Source: Nocardia carnea
Lineage (GTDB): Bacteria; Actinomycetota; Actinomycetes; Mycobacteriales; Mycobacteriaceae
Reading direction: 5' to 3'
DNA: 37,561 nucleotides
Assembly (NCBI RefSeq): GCF_029869215.1
Contig: NZ_JARWPM010000257.1
Location: forward strand, 1 to 37,561
The notes under the pieces: model-generated
What the model saw: only the letters and a program-made list of their open reading frames with translations
What the model was told of the DNA's origin: nothing
Databases searched by the model: none
Shown: piece after piece, positions 7,450 through 15,700 of the stretch
Numbering within the stretch: position 1 is the stretch's first letter
How the letters are laid out: every line of letters begins with the position of its first letter
Position numbers and translations under genes: made by a program

Positions 7450-8503
7450 CGACGCTCGCACACACTGGAAGAGGTCGGGGCGGCTTCCCTTCGGGGTGGT
7501 CCTGGCCGGCGGCACGACCGCGGTCGTGCTGGCCTGTCTGGCCGGTGTCGCGCTCGGGTCGGTGCACGTCCCCGTTCCGGAAGTCTGGGCGACCATCCGC
7601 TACCAGGTTCTGGGATCCGGTGCGGCACCGGATGCGTTGCATTCGATGATCGTGTGGCAGTTGCGCGTTCCCCGCGTACTGGCCGCGGTGCTGGTCGGCG
7701 CGGTGCTGTCGGTCGCGGGCGCGGTACTGCAGGGGATGGTGCGCAACCCGCTGGCCGACCCGTTCGTCCTCGGGGTGTCCTCCGGCGCTTCGCTGGCCGC
7801 GGTCGCGGTCATGTCCTCCGTGTCGGCCCTGTGGATCCGCAATCTGGGCGTTCCGGCCGCGGCGTTTCTCGGTGCGATCGGAGCGCTGCTCTTGGTGCTG
7901 TTGTTCGCCCAGCATCAGGGTGAGTTCACCGGTCCGCGTATCGTTCTGGCCGGAGTGGCGGTCGGGCAGGTGGCCGCGGCCGCGACGAGCCTGATCCAGC
8001 TCAGTTCCGAACCCGCGGAGATCCGGGGCATCCTGTTCTGGATGATGGGCAGCGTCGCCGGCGCCGAACTCGATGCGCTGGCCGTGCCCGCGGTCCTGGC
8101 CACGGTGTGCCTGGGCTGGTTGCTGGTGCAGGGACATGGCCTCAATGCGCTGTCCATGGGAGACGACGATGCCGTGGCGCTCGGCGTCGACGTGAACCGG
8201 CTGCGGATCCAGCTCATCGTGATCGTCGCGGTGCTCACCGGACTGGCGGTGAGCGTCGCGGGCGGAGTCGGTTTCGTGGGGCTGATCATTGCCCATATCG
8301 CCCGGTTCGCGGCGGGTTCGGACTATCGGCGGCTGCTTCCCGTGGCCGCGGTGCTGGGGGCGGCGTTCCTCGTACTCATCGATCTCGCCGCGCGGGCGGT
8401 CGACCCGCCCAACGAATATCCGCTGACCATTTTCACCGCCGCCCTGGGCGGGCCGTTCTTCCTGTGGTTGCTCCAGCGCAGCAGGTCCGGAGGTGCCGTA
8501 TGA
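7373..8503 (+). CDS. FecCD-type ABC importer permease
   Basis: A permease of up to 376 residues with the multi-spanning FecCD/BtuC pattern. Signatures include LRVPRVLAAVLVGAVLSVAG, AVLQGMVRNPLADPFVLGV and VGFVGLIIAHIARF, which are the conserved RxPR, GxxxQxxxRNPLAxPxxLG and GxIxFVGL-like motifs. ATG 7373 has GAAGG six bases upstream but overlaps the preceding gene by 77 bases. ATG 7397 or GTG 7496 would shorten or remove the overlap without harming the membrane domain. Its stop overlaps the ATPase start (ATGA). It should form the channel with the lipoprotein and ATPase around it. Confidence 0.88.
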   Translation: MASISGPPMPTRSTKSPGPPTPTPSDDARTHWKRSGRLPFGVVLAGGTTAVVLACLAGVALGSVHVPVPEVWATIRYQVLGSGAAPDALHSMIVWQLRVPRVLAAVLVGAVLSVAGAVLQGMVRNPLADPFVLGVSSGASLAAVAVMSSVSALWIRNLGVPAAAFLGAIGALLLVLLFAQHQGEFTGPRIVLAGVAVGQVAAAATSLIQLSSEPAEIRGILFWMMGSVAGAELDALAVPAVLATVCLGWLLVQGHGLNALSMGDDDAVALGVDVNRLRIQLIVIVAVLTGLAVSVAGGVGFVGLIIAHIARFAAGSDYRRLLPVAAVLGAAFLVLIDLAARAVDPPNEYPLTIFTAALGGPFFLWLLQRSRSGGAV

Positions 8504-9333
8504 CCGGTAACGGAAAGGCGGAATCGCCGGGCGCCTCGGTGGAAGTGACCGGGTTGCGAGTGGATATCGACGGTACGACCGTTCTCGACGCCGTCGGTCT
8601 GACCGCGCCGCCGGGCCGGATCACCGCGCTGGTGGGCCCCAACGGTTCCGGGAAGTCCACGCTTTTGCGAGCGGTCTACCGGGCGTGCAAACCGGCAGCC
8701 GGGGTGGCGCTGATCGATGGCCGCGATGTCTGGCGCTCGCCCGTCAAGGCGATGGCGCGGACCCGGGCGGTGGTCACCCAGCATCAAGGGGCGGCCGCCG
8801 ATTTCACGGTCGGGGAGATCGTGGCGATGGGGCGGTCCCCGCACAAGAAGTACTTGCAGCTGGATTCACGCCGCGACCGGGAGATCGTGCTGGCGGCCAT
8901 GCGGCGGGTGGGTGTCGATATTTTCGCCGACCGGCCGTTCACCGGGCTGTCGGGCGGGGAGCGGCAACGGGTCTTGCTGGCGCGGGCGCTGGCCCAGCAG
9001 GCGCCGGTGATCCTGCTCGACGAGCCGACCAATCATCTCGATATCCGTGCCCAGCTCGCGCTGCTGCGGCTGCTCCGGGAGCTGGACGCCACGATCGTGC
9101 TGGCAGTGCACGATATCGGCCAGGCGCTGGCCTACGCCGACCACGTTGTGGTCCTCGCGGCCGGCCGGGTCGCCGCCGCCGGGGACCCGGCGACGACGCT
9201 CACCCCGGAGCTGCTGCTCGATGTCTTCGGGGTGCGGGCACATGTGCTGACCAATCCGCTCACCGGACGGCCGCATGTGGTGCTGGGCCTGCCGGACGAC
9301 ATCGCTCGGTGCCCAGAGGAAAGCGATTGCTGA
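8500..9333 (+). CDS. FecE-type ABC importer ATPase
   Basis: A 277-residue ABC ATPase with Walker A GPNGSGKST, Q-loop around VVTQHQ, signature LSGGERQRV, Walker B VILLDEPTNHLD and switch HDIGQAL. The order and spacing fit the siderophore/heme/B12 importer class (FecE/BtuD). GGAGG lies just before ATG 8500, and the ATGA overlap with the permease indicates translational coupling. The following biosynthetic operon begins 166 bases downstream on the same strand, so read-through into it is possible. It powers uptake by the 6373-8503 proteins. Confidence 0.92.
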   Translation: MTGNGKAESPGASVEVTGLRVDIDGTTVLDAVGLTAPPGRITALVGPNGSGKSTLLRAVYRACKPAAGVALIDGRDVWRSPVKAMARTRAVVTQHQGAAADFTVGEIVAMGRSPHKKYLQLDSRRDREIVLAAMRRVGVDIFADRPFTGLSGGERQRVLLARALAQQAPVILLDEPTNHLDIRAQLALLRLLRELDATIVLAVHDIGQALAYADHVVVLAAGRVAAAGDPATTLTPELLLDVFGVRAHVLTNPLTGRPHVVLGLPDDIARCPEESDC

Positions 9334-9418
9334 ACTCGGGACCGGTGAGCTGCGGCACAGTCCTTCCGCGTTCCGCCGGGAACCACGGGCCGGGTGGGGC
9401 CGACTGCTCTGGTGAGCC

Positions 9419-9445
9419 GGCAACGGACCTGGGTCCGGACGTCGC
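9419..9445 (+). promoter_or_regulatory. Candidate ECF (SigC-like) promoter for the INLP operon
   Basis: GGCAAC at 9419-9424 and CGTCGC at 9440-9445 are 15 bases apart, 54 bases before the first biosynthetic start. I recall the M. tuberculosis SigC consensus as SSSAAT, 16-20 bases, CGTSSS; this differs by one base in the -35 and by one in spacing. In such GC-rich DNA this may be chance. Confidence 0.25.
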
Positions 9446-9499
9446 GTCACTGCCCGCGGGGGCGCAATGCCGTGACCGCGCAACCGGACAGGAGGACGT

Positions 9500-10387
9500 A
9501 TGAGGATCGAGACCCGGACCGAGGACGGTCGTGGTATCGAAGTGCACGAGTTTTCGTCGGTGGCGGTCACTGCGGATGAGGTGGCGATACTTCGGCGGCA
9601 TGTGTACCACGACAAGATCGTCGTTCTCAAACGACAGGCGCTCGATATCGCGGAGTTCGTGGCGCTCGGCTCGGCTTTCGGTACCCCGGTCGCCTATTAC
9701 GAGCCCATGTACCACCATCCCCGCAGCGAATACGTTTTCGTCTCCTCGAACATCGACCGCGGCACCGGTCGGGTGGGCGTACCGAAAACCGGCGCGTTCT
9801 GGCATGCGGACTATCAGTTCATGCCGGAACCGTTCGCGGTGACCTGCTTCTATCCGCAGCGCCTACCGGCCGCCGGCCGCGGCACCTACTTCATCGATAT
9901 GGCTCGGGCGTATCAGCGCCTGAGTCCGGGATTGCGCACTGCGATCGAGAACACCTACTGCCTGCACAGTGCGCGCCGCTACGTCAAGATCCGGCCGGAA
10001 GACGTGTTCCGCCCACTGGGCGAGGTGATCGCGGAGGTCGAACAACGGACACCGCCACAGCGCCGGCCGACTGTGCTCCGGCATCCGGTCACCGGCGAGC
10101 GCCTGCTCTATCTCTCCGAGGCGTTCACCTACGCGATCGAGGATGCCGGGGGCCGGGCCTTGCCGGGCACCCTGCTGTCGGATCTGCTGGCCGAATCGGG
10201 GCAGCTCGACGACAGCTACACCCACCCCAATATCTTCCTCCAGCCCTATGAGCCCGGTGATCTCGTGCTCTGGGACAACCGCGCGCTCATCCACCGCGCC
10301 CTGCACAACCCGGGTAACGAGCCCACCGAGTCCTACCGGGTGACCGTACTCGACGAATTTCCACTCACCGGTGAGGAAGCCGCATGA
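9500..10387 (+). CDS. Fe(II)/2-oxoglutarate-dependent isonitrile-forming oxidase (ScoE / Rv0097 type)
   Basis: A 295-residue TauD-family enzyme predicted to convert the N-carboxymethyl-amino fatty acid into a 3-isocyano fatty acid by oxidative decarboxylation. The iron triad is H102 and D104 (AFWHADYQF) with H265 (DNRALIH); R280 should bind 2-oxoglutarate. As I recall the Streptomyces ScoE structure, its key residues Y96/Y97, H132, D134, R157, K193, H295 and R310 each match here at a constant offset of 30 (Y66/Y67, H102, D104, R127, K163, H265, R280). That strongly supports isonitrile synthase over taurine dioxygenase activity. AGGAGG precedes the ATG, and the stop overlaps the next start (ATGA). 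It is the first gene of a tightly coupled operon. Confidence 0.9.
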   Translation: MRIETRTEDGRGIEVHEFSSVAVTADEVAILRRHVYHDKIVVLKRQALDIAEFVALGSAFGTPVAYYEPMYHHPRSEYVFVSSNIDRGTGRVGVPKTGAFWHADYQFMPEPFAVTCFYPQRLPAAGRGTYFIDMARAYQRLSPGLRTAIENTYCLHSARRYVKIRPEDVFRPLGEVIAEVEQRTPPQRRPTVLRHPVTGERLLYLSEAFTYAIEDAGGRALPGTLLSDLLAESGQLDDSYTHPNIFLQPYEPGDLVLWDNRALIHRALHNPGNEPTESYRVTVLDEFPLTGEEAA

Positions 10388-10953
10388 CCGCCACCGATTC
10401 AGCACCCGCCGTCGCCGTCTCCGACGCGACAGCCGACGATATCGCGCTGCTGACCCGGGCCATGCGCCCGTACGCACGCACGGACACGGTCTATCTGAAG
10501 CGCGCGCATGCCGCCCGGCGCGGCGAATCGGTGGTCGGCGTGGGCGAATTCGCGATCGACCGGAGCTGCTATATCGCGGACACCGGGCATTTCAACGCGG
10601 TCGAGTTCACTATCTCCTACAACCAGTTGTTCTACTACACCATGGCAGTCGCCATTCGTGATCGGCTCATCCCCGAGCTGGCGGACTGGTCGATGGACGA
10701 CTACTGGGCCAGGCAATTACCGTCTGTCCTGATCAGCCGGTTCGGCAGCCGGTACCGCCGGCCCATCGACTCCCGCTGGTACACTGCGGAACTCACCGTC
10801 CGCGAGGTGTCGTTCCGCAACCGGTCGCGGCCGCTGTACGCGCTGCGAACCGGTGTGGAATTCGCCGACGCCGCCGGCGGCAGCGCTGTCGGTGATATCG
10901 AGATCGTGCTGGTGGACCCGCCCGGGCATCCGGCGGCCGGTTCGGCCCGATGA
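10384..10953 (+). CDS. fcoT: FcoT-like thioesterase / glycine adduct-forming enzyme (ScoD / Rv0098 type)
   Basis: A 189-residue hotdog-fold protein of the FcoT family. In the characterised pathway this enzyme helps add glycine to an alpha,beta-unsaturated acyl-ACP and releases the resulting beta-amino acid, the substrate of the isonitrile oxidase. Active residues recalled for M. tuberculosis FcoT (Y33, Y66, N74) match Y30, Y63 and N71 here at a constant offset of three, within DRSCYIADTGHFNAVEFTIS. The hydrophobic helix QLFYYTMAVAIRD follows. Both ends overlap neighbours by the four-base ATGA arrangement, so all three proteins should be made in similar amounts. Confidence 0.88.
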   Translation: MTATDSAPAVAVSDATADDIALLTRAMRPYARTDTVYLKRAHAARRGESVVGVGEFAIDRSCYIADTGHFNAVEFTISYNQLFYYTMAVAIRDRLIPELADWSMDDYWARQLPSVLISRFGSRYRRPIDSRWYTAELTVREVSFRNRSRPLYALRTGVEFADAAGGSAVGDIEIVLVDPPGHPAAGSAR

Positions 10954-12476
10954 GCGGCCCGCACACTCTGGTGACGGCGTTGGCGCACAACGCCGCTACC
11001 AGAGCACAGCACCCAGCCCTCATCGACTCGACCGGTGTGGTGGACTTCGCCGAACTGGAAGCCCGCTCGGCGGCCGTCGCACGGGCGCTCGGGTCGGCGG
11101 GGGTCGGCGTGGGTGATCGCGTGCTGTATCTGGCGCAGGATTCGACCGCGGTCTACGAGCTGCTGTTCGGCTGTGCCCGCGTCGGGGCGGTCCTCGTACC
11201 CGTGAACCGGCGGCTGGCCGCCGCGGAGATCGGCTACATCCTCGAACACAGCGGAATCCGGCTCGCGGTCACCGATATCCCCGACCGGCTCGGCGCGTAT
11301 CCCGCTCCGGTAGTGGAGCCCGCGGGCTATGCGCAGTGGCGGGACGGGGCACTCGGGGCCGGCGCGGACCCGTTCCCGGCGACCGCCGATACCCCGATCG
11401 TGCAGATGTACACCAGCGGCACGACGGGACGGCCGAAAGGCGTGGTGCTGGCGCACCGGACGTTCTTCGCGGTCCGGTCGCTGCTCGACGCGGCCGGACT
11501 GGACTGGATCGATTGGCGCGATGAGGACGTGAGCCTGGCCGCGCTCCCGTCTTTCCATATCGGGGGCATGTGGTGGGCCACCCAAGGCTTGAATTCCGGT
11601 GTCTGCACGGTCGTGCTGCCCGCCTTCACCGCGGCAGCCGCTGTCGCCGCTGTCCGCGAGCACGGAGTCACCACTTCCTGTTTCGTCCCCGCGATGCTGC
11701 TGCTCATGCTGACCGAGCCGGGCACCGGCCCGGCGGATTTCGCGTCGCTGCGCAAAATCGTCTACGGCGGATCGCCGATCGGCCCCGATCTGCTCACCCG
11801 TGCGGTGGACGCGTTCGGATGCGAGTTCGCCCAGATCTACGGGCTCACCGAGACCGGCAATACCGCGATCTGCCTGCCACCGGCCGATCACCGGCCGGGC
11901 AGGGGGCTGCTGCATGCGGCCGGGCGGCCGTACCCGGGTGTCGGCGTACAGATCCGGCGGCCCGACGGGATGCTTGCCGCGCCGGGGGAATCCGGTGAGG
12001 TGCTGCTGCGCAGCCCGGCGCAGATGCTGGAATACTTCGCCGATCCGGCGGCCACCGCTGCCACCGTGACAGCGGACGGATGGGTGCGTACCGGTGACGC
12101 CGGATATCTCGACCACGAGGGATATCTCGTGATCCGCGACCGGGTCGGGGACCTGATCATCGTCGCGGGCGAGAACGTCTACCCGGCGGAGGTGGAGAAG
12201 GTCATCGGCGCACACCCGGATGTGCACGATTGCGCGGTGGTCGGCGCACCGGACGACCGCTGGGGCGAACGGGTGCACGCCTTCGTGGTCGCCCGGCCCG
12301 GCACCGGACTCACCACCCGTGGCCTGGTGCGGTTTCTGACCGGCCGGCTGGCGGGGTTCAAGGTGCCCTCGGGCTACGACTTCGTCGAGGCGATCCCGCG
12401 CAATCCCAGCGGCAAGATCATGCGACGCGAACTGCGTGAACGGTTCTGGGCCGACCGTGATCGGCGCGTCAACTGA
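10950..12476 (+). CDS. Fatty acyl-AMP ligase (ScoC / FadD10 type)
   Basis: A 508-residue ANL-superfamily enzyme that adenylates a short or medium fatty acid and loads it on the adjacent carrier protein. The ATP loop is YTSGTTGRPKG (about residues 154-164). The aromatic loop is YGLTETG, the hinge aspartate region is RTGDAGYLDHEGY, and the C-terminal lysine is K489 (NPSGKIMRREL). Order, size and neighbours match FadD10 (Rv0099) of M. tuberculosis and ScoC of Streptomyces, which transfer acyl groups to a carrier protein instead of CoA. The ATGA start overlaps the fcoT-like gene. A 76-base gap precedes the carrier gene. Chain length cannot be read from the sequence. Confidence 0.9.
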   Translation: MSGPHTLVTALAHNAATRAQHPALIDSTGVVDFAELEARSAAVARALGSAGVGVGDRVLYLAQDSTAVYELLFGCARVGAVLVPVNRRLAAAEIGYILEHSGIRLAVTDIPDRLGAYPAPVVEPAGYAQWRDGALGAGADPFPATADTPIVQMYTSGTTGRPKGVVLAHRTFFAVRSLLDAAGLDWIDWRDEDVSLAALPSFHIGGMWWATQGLNSGVCTVVLPAFTAAAAVAAVREHGVTTSCFVPAMLLLMLTEPGTGPADFASLRKIVYGGSPIGPDLLTRAVDAFGCEFAQIYGLTETGNTAICLPPADHRPGRGLLHAAGRPYPGVGVQIRRPDGMLAAPGESGEVLLRSPAQMLEYFADPAATAATVTADGWVRTGDAGYLDHEGYLVIRDRVGDLIIVAGENVYPAEVEKVIGAHPDVHDCAVVGAPDDRWGERVHAFVVARPGTGLTTRGLVRFLTGRLAGFKVPSGYDFVEAIPRNPSGKIMRRELRERFWADRDRRVN

Positions 12477-12552
12477 GGCGCCGTGCCGCGAGTCGCGGAC
12501 GGCCGCGCCGCGGCGGCCGGCCCGGTACACCAGGTGAGAAAGGACGGACCGG

Positions 12553-12774
12553 ATGGCGTTGACCCGGCAGCAAGTGATCGACGATCTCGTGGAGGTGTTG
12601 TTCGTGGAGCCGGCCGAACTGGCCGCCGACACCGATCTGGCGGATCTCGGACTGGATTCACTACGGCTCACCACCCTGATCGAGCGCTGGCGTGCGGCCG
12701 GCCTCCGGATAGGGTTCGCCGAACTGGCCGAAGAACCGGTGCTCGGCGCGTGGTTCCCGCGGTTGGGCCTGTGA
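12553..12774 (+). CDS. Acyl carrier protein of the INLP pathway (ScoB / Rv0100 type)
   Basis: A 73-residue carrier protein. The phosphopantetheine serine is S36 in DLGLDSLRL, followed by LTTLIERWRAAGLRIGFAEL, the expected second and third helices. It carries the unsaturated and later the isocyano acyl chain between the ligase, the thioesterase and the synthetase. GAGAAAGGA lies eight bases before the ATG. Its stop is inside the GTGA start of the synthetase, so the two are translationally coupled. Length matches the very short Rv0100. Confidence 0.9.
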   Translation: MALTRQQVIDDLVEVLFVEPAELAADTDLADLGLDSLRLTTLIERWRAAGLRIGFAELAEEPVLGAWFPRLGL

Positions 12775-15700
12775 CCGTGCCGCCGGGGTGGTCGCTCACC
12801 GCGGCGCAACGCGGGATAGCCGACGCCCTGCACCTGTGGCCACAGCGGCGCGGGTTCGCCTTGGCCGAGTACCTGACGGTACGGGGGCCGGTCGACCCGC
12901 ACCTGTGGGCCGCCGCTGTCCGCTGCATGATCACCGATACCGAAGCACAACGTATCCGGCTGGTACACACCGATTCCGGGCCGCGACAGGTTATCGATCC
13001 GGCGGACCGGGTGCCGGTGACAGTCGTCGACCTCGCCGCGGAACCTGCCCCGGAGGACGCGGCGCGGGCGCGTATGGAGGCCGACCTGCGGCAGCCGTGT
13101 GATCCCTACGCCGGGGTCACTACCGCCCATCTGGTCCTGATCACCGGTCCGGGAATACTGCTCTGGTACCACCGGGCCCACCATGTGGCCCTCGACGGCT
13201 ACGGTTTCGCCCAGTGCGCCCGCCGCGTCGCCGAACACTATCGGGCGCTGCGCGGTGGCCCCCCGGTGCCGCCCCCGGACCGCGGACTCGTCGAGGTGAT
13301 CGCCGAGGACCTGGCCTATACCGAATCGGCACGGTGCGCCGCCGACGGCGCATATTGGCGATCGGTCCTGCCACATCGCAGCGCGCCTACTCCGTCAGCC
13401 GGACCGCTGCGTTCCGCCCCCGAACCGATACGGACCCGGCGTGCGCTGTCGCAGTGGCGGCCACCGGCGGGCGCCCGATACGGCGCGGGTGAGTCGATAC
13501 TGGCCGCGGTCGCGATCCACCTCGGCCGCCATCTCGCCGAAGGCGAGATAGTGCTCGGTGTGCCGATGATGAACCGGCTCGGGTCGGTCGCCGCCACGGT
13601 ACCCACCATGGTGCTCAACGCGGTCGCCGTGCCGGTGCGCATCGAGCCGGCCGAGACCGTGACCGAACTGGCGGTGAAGATCGGGCAGTCGTTGCGCGCC
13701 GCCCGCAGGCATTCGCGATACCGGCACGAACGGCTGCGTGCCGAACTCGGGCTGATCGGCGCCGGCCGCAGTCTGCTCGGGCCGATCGTCAACATCATGC
13801 CCTTCGATTACGAACTCGGCCTGCCCGGTATCGCGACGACGGCCCGGAACCTGAGCGCCGGACCGGTCGAGGATCTGTCGATCAATGTGTACCTGCGCGG
13901 CGGCGACGCGGAACTGATCGTCGATGCCAACCCAGGGCGCTACAACCCTGCGCAACTCGACGCCCATGCCGATGCTGTGGTGCGGATGATCGGGGCGGTC
14001 GCGGCGGAAGCGGGGCAGCAGGTCGCCGATCTCGGAATCGACTACGTACCGTTACAGTTCCCCGCGAACGCACACCCGGATCCTCCGCTGGAGCTGTTCG
14101 TGCGGCACGTCCGATCCGCCCCGGACGCCCCGGCCCTGATCGACGGCGACCAGGTCACGACGCGCGGTGAACTGCTGACCGCCGCGCTGGCCCGGGCCCG
14201 CGTCTTGACCGCGCACGGTGTGAAACCCGGCGATCTGGTCGCCGTCGTCCCGGGTGGCGAACCCGACGATATCGTCACCGTGCTGAGCATCGCGATCGCG
14301 GGAGCGGCGCACGCCGCACTGGATCTCACGCTTCCGGTCGACCGACTACGCGAGCTGGTCACCGCGCTCGAACCGGCGGTGCTGGTGCACGACGGGCGAT
14401 TCGCCGCACTGGTGGCCGATATGGCGCCCGGGATCTCCGCTGTCGTTCTGCCACCGGAAAGTGTTCCTGCGCAACAATTCACCGCCGTGGCGCTGCCGCC
14501 CGGCGCGGGCTATGCGGTGCTCACGTCGGGCTCGACGGGCCGGCCCAAGGCCGTCCGAGTCGGCGGCGGAGCTCTGGCGGTCTTCGTCGGCGCCGCGATC
14601 CGGCGCTACCGGTGGGGACCGCAGGACCGAGTGGTGCAGTTCGGGCCGCTACACGCCGATACCAGTGTCGAGGAGATCTTCGTGACTTTGGCGGCGGGCG
14701 GTGCACTGGTGGCCACCCGCGCCGCCGACCGCAGCTCCCCGGCCGCCCTGCTTGCACTGGCGGGCCGCACCGGCGCCACCGTCCTGGATCTGCCCACCGC
14801 GATCTGGCACGAACTGGCGGTGGCGGTGGGGGCGGGGACGCTCACCGTCCCGCCGTCGGTGCGCCTCGTGGTGATCGGCGGCGAGGAAGCGTCACCGGAA
14901 CTGGTATCGCGCTGGCACGCCCGCGGTGGACCGCCGCTGCACAACAGCTACGGCCCCAGCGAGGCGGCGATCGCCTGCGTGAGCGCCGAACTCGTGCCGG
15001 GTTCGGTGCCACCGGTCCCGCTGGGCGCGCTCTTCCCCGGTACCGGTGCCGCGCTGGCGGTGGACCGACTCGCCGCCGGCCCGGACTCCCGGTGCGGGCT
15101 GCTGCACCTCTACGGGCCGGCGCTGGCCGAGGGCTATCTGCCGCCGGGCGGCGGATTCCGCGAGATCACGGTCGCCGGCACCGTGGTGCGCGCCTTCGGC
15201 ACCGGCGACCGCGTCCGGGTACTCGACAACGGCACACTGGAATTCGTCGAGCGGGTCGACGGCACGGTGAAGGTCGGCGGGCAACGGGTCGGTGTGCGCG
15301 CGATCGAAGACCTGCTGCGCCGCGAGCCGGGCGTACGGGACGCCATGATCACCCGGTACGGCGAATTCGCCCTGCACGCACTGGTCACCGTGACCGCGAC
15401 CCGGCCCCCGGATTGGTGCGCCGCGGTCCGGCGTCGGCTGGCCGAGCGGCTGCCCCCGGCCTGGGTTCCGGCGCGCGTACGCGTGGTCGAGCAACTACCG
15501 CGTACCCGCAACCTGAAGGCGGACCGGTCCGCGAGTGCGGCGGACGACCAAGCGCCGGGCGCTACCGCCGCACAGGTGCTGGCAATATTCGCCGAGATCC
15601 TGGGCCGCGACGATTTGACCGCGGACGACGATTTCTTCGCAGCGGGCGGTACCAGTATGCAGACCATCGCTGTGGCGAACCGGCTCACCGTAGCGCTGGG

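Noticed and set aside
5587..7596. A 669-codon open minus-strand frame spanning the membrane protein and the importer lipoprotein
   Set aside because: Only the last 200 codons look like protein. The rest is antisense to the lipoprotein gene, and a good start with a ribosome site exists at 6198.
9500..10387. Taurine or sulfonate dioxygenase as the function of the TauD-family gene
   Set aside because: The operon partners and the constant-offset match to ScoE active-site residues point to the isonitrile oxidase, and there are no sulfonate genes nearby.
10701..13376. An 891-codon open minus-strand frame over the acyl-AMP ligase and carrier genes
   Set aside because: It is a high-GC antisense frame with no family motifs; the plus-strand genes are certain.
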